DNA of 5,828 nucleotides, taken from Thermoplasmata archaeon. Lineage in GTDB: Archaea; Thermoplasmatota; Thermoplasmata; GCA-020350865. The notes beneath the pieces were generated by a model. The model ran no database searches. It was not told the origin of the DNA and was given only the letters and a program-made list of their open reading frames with translations. Location of the stretch: the NCBI GenBank assembly GCA_020351895.1, contig CP070672.1, forward strand, positions 302,992-308,819, in the 5' to 3' direction. Every line of letters starts with the position of its first letter. The first letter of the stretch is position 1. The position numbers and the translations under genes are program-made. Shown one piece after another: positions 3,328 through 5,828 of this stretch.

Positions 3328-5828
3328 TTATAAAGGCACTTCCCAAATCGTATCGATCTTGGAGTGGATCCAATACCCTCTTCCTGGAATGAAATATTCA
3401 TCAGGCTCCATTTCGTGCCAGGTTTTTGTGATAGGGTCGAAACACTGAACAGTATCTATGTCCACTCCAAATACGATATTGTTCAACCCACCAGCCCTAT
3501 TATAATTTGAAAGAGTGGTATATCCTACTAAATTCCATCCCGGGTGTAGAGTGATTATTTGGTTTTGAGCAGGTAAAATGCCCTTGCAGAAAAATAACAC
3601 TTCATCAGGTTCTGTTACATGAATCCAGATTCCCATTTTTTCATCTAAATCAGATAGGTCATTTCCATAAGGCTTTCCTACTCTATAATCCTTCCATGGA
3701 TCCTCGGTTTCTATTGGATCATACCACTGAACTGCATCGTAATATTCTTCGATTGAGGAGAGAACAGAAGCGAGATTTGTATCAGATTGTACCAAAGGAA
3801 GGGAAATCAGGTTCCAGCCTTGCTCCAAATACATGGGATAACCCAATTGAAGAATAACATCTTTAGTGGATTCTTCCTGGATATCGGTCCTTACATAATA
3901 AACATCGTATGTGGTGTATTCTATCTTTTGCTCTATACGGCCTCCTGTTGCGAAATATTGCATGCCAGGTTCTGGCTTTGGCATGTAAAATACTATTCGC
4001 GCATCATGGAAACTTTCGTGAAGATCATTACGGATGGTAGCCGTAACTGTTTCTGAAGTCCCATTATTACTTGGAAAGAAACTCAAGCTGAGTTTATCTG
4101 CCCTAATAGATGATGCGGCATCCCGATTGCCATTGCCATCCTTATCGTAAGTAAAATCAGTTACAGAGCCTTCAGATAACCGTATTAACCGATAACCATG
4201 GTGGTCATTGAAATCATCATGGGTAACCGACTTCGTCTGGATATAAAGAGGCGGAATAGGGTTGCCGATATTTGTTCCTGTTTGCTTATTTCCATCCCTA
4301 TCCCACACCTCATCTATGTGCGTATGACCAGTAAGAACCATGGCTACCCTATTTTGCCTACACATATCGAGAAACTCCCTCTGGTTCTTGGAAATTGAAG
4401 AATTAAAATAAGGAAAATCTGGGCATTCATCAGGATCCAAAGCAGTGTGATGCATAAAGATAAATGACAAAGAGCTTTCTGCATGTTTATCGAAATCCGT
4501 CTGAAGCCAGTTCATCTGACTGTTGGTAATACCTTTTCCCATCATGCATCCAGGTAGTCCATAATATGCATTTTTCTCACCTGAATCCAATCCTATGAAA
4601 TGATATGGTCCATAGTCCCATGAAAAATCCCGATATGGATTTATCAAATCCCGATACTCTAAAATCGAGGCATCCCCCTCATCTGTATCACTATCATAAT
4701 CATGATTCCCGTTAACCACATAAATCGGGACCTCTAACTTCTGAAGTACCTCTCTCACTTTCTCGTACTGTCTCACCTCATTTTGCCCGATCATCTCGGG
4801 ATTGTCCCCTATGTCCCCAGAGGCTATTACAAAGTCCGGATAGATGAGGTTTATTTCCTCAATTACGGAAGAAATAACATTTGCCTCCACCACATCATCC
4901 CCGAGTCCTCCCCCAAACTCGACATCAGGATCATCGATATGAAGGTCTGTGATATGGATGAACTTAGGACTCGAGGAAAAGGAGTCAATTAGGGAGACAG
5001 CATTGATTTCGATATCCCAAATCCCATCAACCTCCACCTTTAGATCATAAAGATCACATCTTGCGCTTGATGGAGCACTGGCTGTCAGCCTCCAACTTTC
5101 TGGATTAACTTGTATTACATTCATGATTTGAAGATCATATGAATCGTATTCTGTGAATATAGAGGAGCTCCATGAGGTTGGCGTATTCACATAATCGAGA
5201 TGAATATCTATGTCGAAGGGTTCAGATTTGGGCTGAATCAAAGGAACAGCGAAAATAGGGTGAGCAATATCCACCCTCACATCATCCCATATCATGAACC
5301 ATAATGCAGCATCGTTTGTGTCCCCTCCATAACTTCCATCCCATTCCCCATTAGTTTCGGAGAAACCCTCGGATGTACTTCCCTTGACATCACCTGTCCA
5401 AGAATGTGTGTCAAGGTTGTAAGAAACAACACATGTGGCACCCCGCCTGTAACTTGTTGAATCATCTCTCCCTTCGCCATGATAAGGGCTTATGTCTGCT
5501 AGATCATCAAAAAATAGATCATCTTCGCACAATCGCATGGCTACGGTAACTGGAGAGGAGGATACTATAAAATTAAAAATCTTTTTTGGAAGTACATGAT
5601 TTAGATTGTCTGCAAATGGAATGGAGGACCTTTTCCAATCATATCCTGAACCTTCATCCACCCCAATGTAAAAATACCAATCCGCTCCCGAGCCCAAATC
5701 GATTTCATCGATTTCCATTATCCTGTGGATTTCAATGAAGATTTCCCTTGGAAAGCCATCTGCTTCTGCTTTCTCATTCAAGCCACCAAAATCCAGGATA
5801 ATAAATGCATTGATCATTAGGATTGAGG
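3328..5828 (-). CDS. Multidomain secreted calcineurin-like metallophosphoesterase with C-terminal GWN repeats (5' end probably missing)
   Basis: The frame is open to the right edge; the first ATG in the window is at 5817, giving 829 residues. Numbering starts there. Residues about 26-180 form a beta-rich, Asp-rich domain (EIDEIDLGSGADWYFYIGV) like C2/jelly-roll modules. Residues 200-280 form a second beta-domain (LYDLKVEVDGIWDIEINAV), typical before phosphoesterase domains. Residues 284-550 are the catalytic domain with all five metal motifs: DLH (291-293), GDIGD (334-338), GNHD (370-373), HH (456-457) and GHTH (497-500). It is expected to bind two metal ions and hydrolyse phosphoesters; the substrate is unknown. 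A Ca-binding-like loop DKDGNGNRD (558-566) and an Ig-like domain (570-657) follow. Two repeats starting GWNLIS (667) and GWNLVG (760) finish the protein. SILMINAFIIL followed by AEA/D looks like the end of a signal peptide, and there is no SD before 5817, so the true start is probably just outside. Confidence 0.9.
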   Translation of the reverse strand, partial: SILMINAFIILDFGGLNEKAEADGFPREIFIEIHRIMEIDEIDLGSGADWYFYIGVDEGSGYDWKRSSIPFADNLNHVLPKKIFNFIVSSSPVTVAMRLCEDDLFFDDLADISPYHGEGRDDSTSYRRGATCVVSYNLDTHSWTGDVKGSTSEGFSETNGEWDGSYGGDTNDAALWFMIWDDVRVDIAHPIFAVPLIQPKSEPFDIDIHLDYVNTPTSWSSSIFTEYDSYDLQIMNVIQVNPESWRLTASAPSSARCDLYDLKVEVDGIWDIEINAVSLIDSFSSSPKFIHITDLHIDDPDVEFGGGLGDDVVEANVISSVIEEINLIYPDFVIASGDIGDNPEMIGQNEVRQYEKVREVLQKLEVPIYVVNGNHDYDSDTDEGDASILEYRDLINPYRDFSWDYGPYHFIGLDSGEKNAYYGLPGCMMGKGITNSQMNWLQTDFDKHAESSLSFIFMHHTALDPDECPDFPYFNSSISKNQREFLDMCRQNRVAMVLTGHTHIDEVWDRDGNKQTGTNIGNPIPPLYIQTKSVTHDDFNDHHGYRLIRLSEGSVTDFTYDKDGNGNRDAASSIRADKLSLSFFPSNNGTSETVTATIRNDLHESFHDARIVFYMPKPEPGMQYFATGGRIEQKIEYTTYDVYYVRTDIQEESTKDVILQLGYPMYLEQGWNLISLPLVQSDTNLASVLSSIEEYYDAVQWYDPIETEDPWKDYRVGKPYGNDLSDLDEKMGIWIHVTEPDEVLFFCKGILPAQNQIITLHPGWNLVGYTTLSNYNRAGGLNNIVFGVDIDTVQCFDPITKTWHEMEPDEYFIPGRGYWIHSKIDTIWEVPL
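3331..3828 (-). repeat. Two tandem GWN-type repeats coding for the C-terminus of the phosphoesterase
   Basis: Residues about 664-750 and 756-829 share the same order of motifs. Each opens with GWNL (GWNLISLPL; GWNLVGYTT). Next comes a strand with an aspartate (YDAVQWYDPI; VDTVQCFDPI) and a W-rich strand (DPWKDY; KTWHEM). The motif MGIWIH or RGYWIH comes last. Such repeats are familiar from archaeal surface proteins, where they are thought to form beta-domains for attachment or contact. The nucleotide sequences have diverged, so the duplication is old. Confidence 0.65.

Noticed and set aside
3313..3330. Read-through fusion of phosphoesterase and methyltransferase
   Set aside because: The frames agree, but the stop is TAA, not a known recoding context, and joining an exported enzyme to a cytoplasmic one makes little sense.
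3787..4992. Three plus-strand frames of 66-89 codons opposite the phosphoesterase, plus a 62-codon minus frame at 5292-5480
   Set aside because: All overlap the long phosphoesterase frame with its intact metal motifs and GWN repeats; none has its own start signals or recognisable domain.
1..5828. CRISPR array, tRNA, transposase, integrase or toxin-antitoxin pair
   Set aside because: No regularly spaced repeats, cloverleaf sequence, terminal inverted repeats or matching protein motifs were found on either strand.

Overview
The window looks like chromosomal DNA from an uncultured archaeon, possibly in or near the Thermoplasmatota. It is moderately AT-rich. Genes are preceded by TATA-like boxes and mostly lack strong Shine-Dalgarno sites. 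The proteins fit archaeal habits: a secreted calcineurin-type phosphoesterase with 'GWNLxS' surface repeats, a membrane protein with two cytoplasmic zinc ribbons and an outward beta-domain, and a pair of fused Lrp/AsnC-type effector domains without DNA-binding part. The phylum is inferred from protein style only. There are no RNA genes, transposases, CRISPR arrays or phage genes.

Layout from left to right. Bases 1-358 (minus) are the 5' part of a secreted, sequon-rich surface protein that runs off the left edge. Bases 359-586 hold two divergent promoters. Bases 587-1558 (plus) encode the zinc-ribbon membrane protein. Bases 1559-1701 are a convergent spacer with a T-rich terminator and a second copy of the promoter element that precedes the zinc-ribbon gene. 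Bases 1702-2370 (minus) encode the tandem RAM/ACT-like protein. Bases 2371-2556 hold its promoter, a near-perfect 19-bp palindrome and its ribosome binding site. Bases 2557-3312 (minus) encode a class I SAM methyltransferase. From 3328 to the right edge (minus) runs a large multidomain metallophosphoesterase. The last two lie 15 bp apart and probably form one transcription unit, phosphoesterase first.

No clear shared pathway joins these genes. Three of the five products (1-358, 587-1558, 3328-5828) are predicted to act at or outside the membrane, so the region may be a small cell-surface neighbourhood. I do not see a convincing new defence or biosynthetic system. The most unusual signals are regulatory: a direct repeat with an internal dyad on both sides of the zinc-ribbon gene, and a 19-bp palindrome at the predicted transcription start of the RAM-domain gene.
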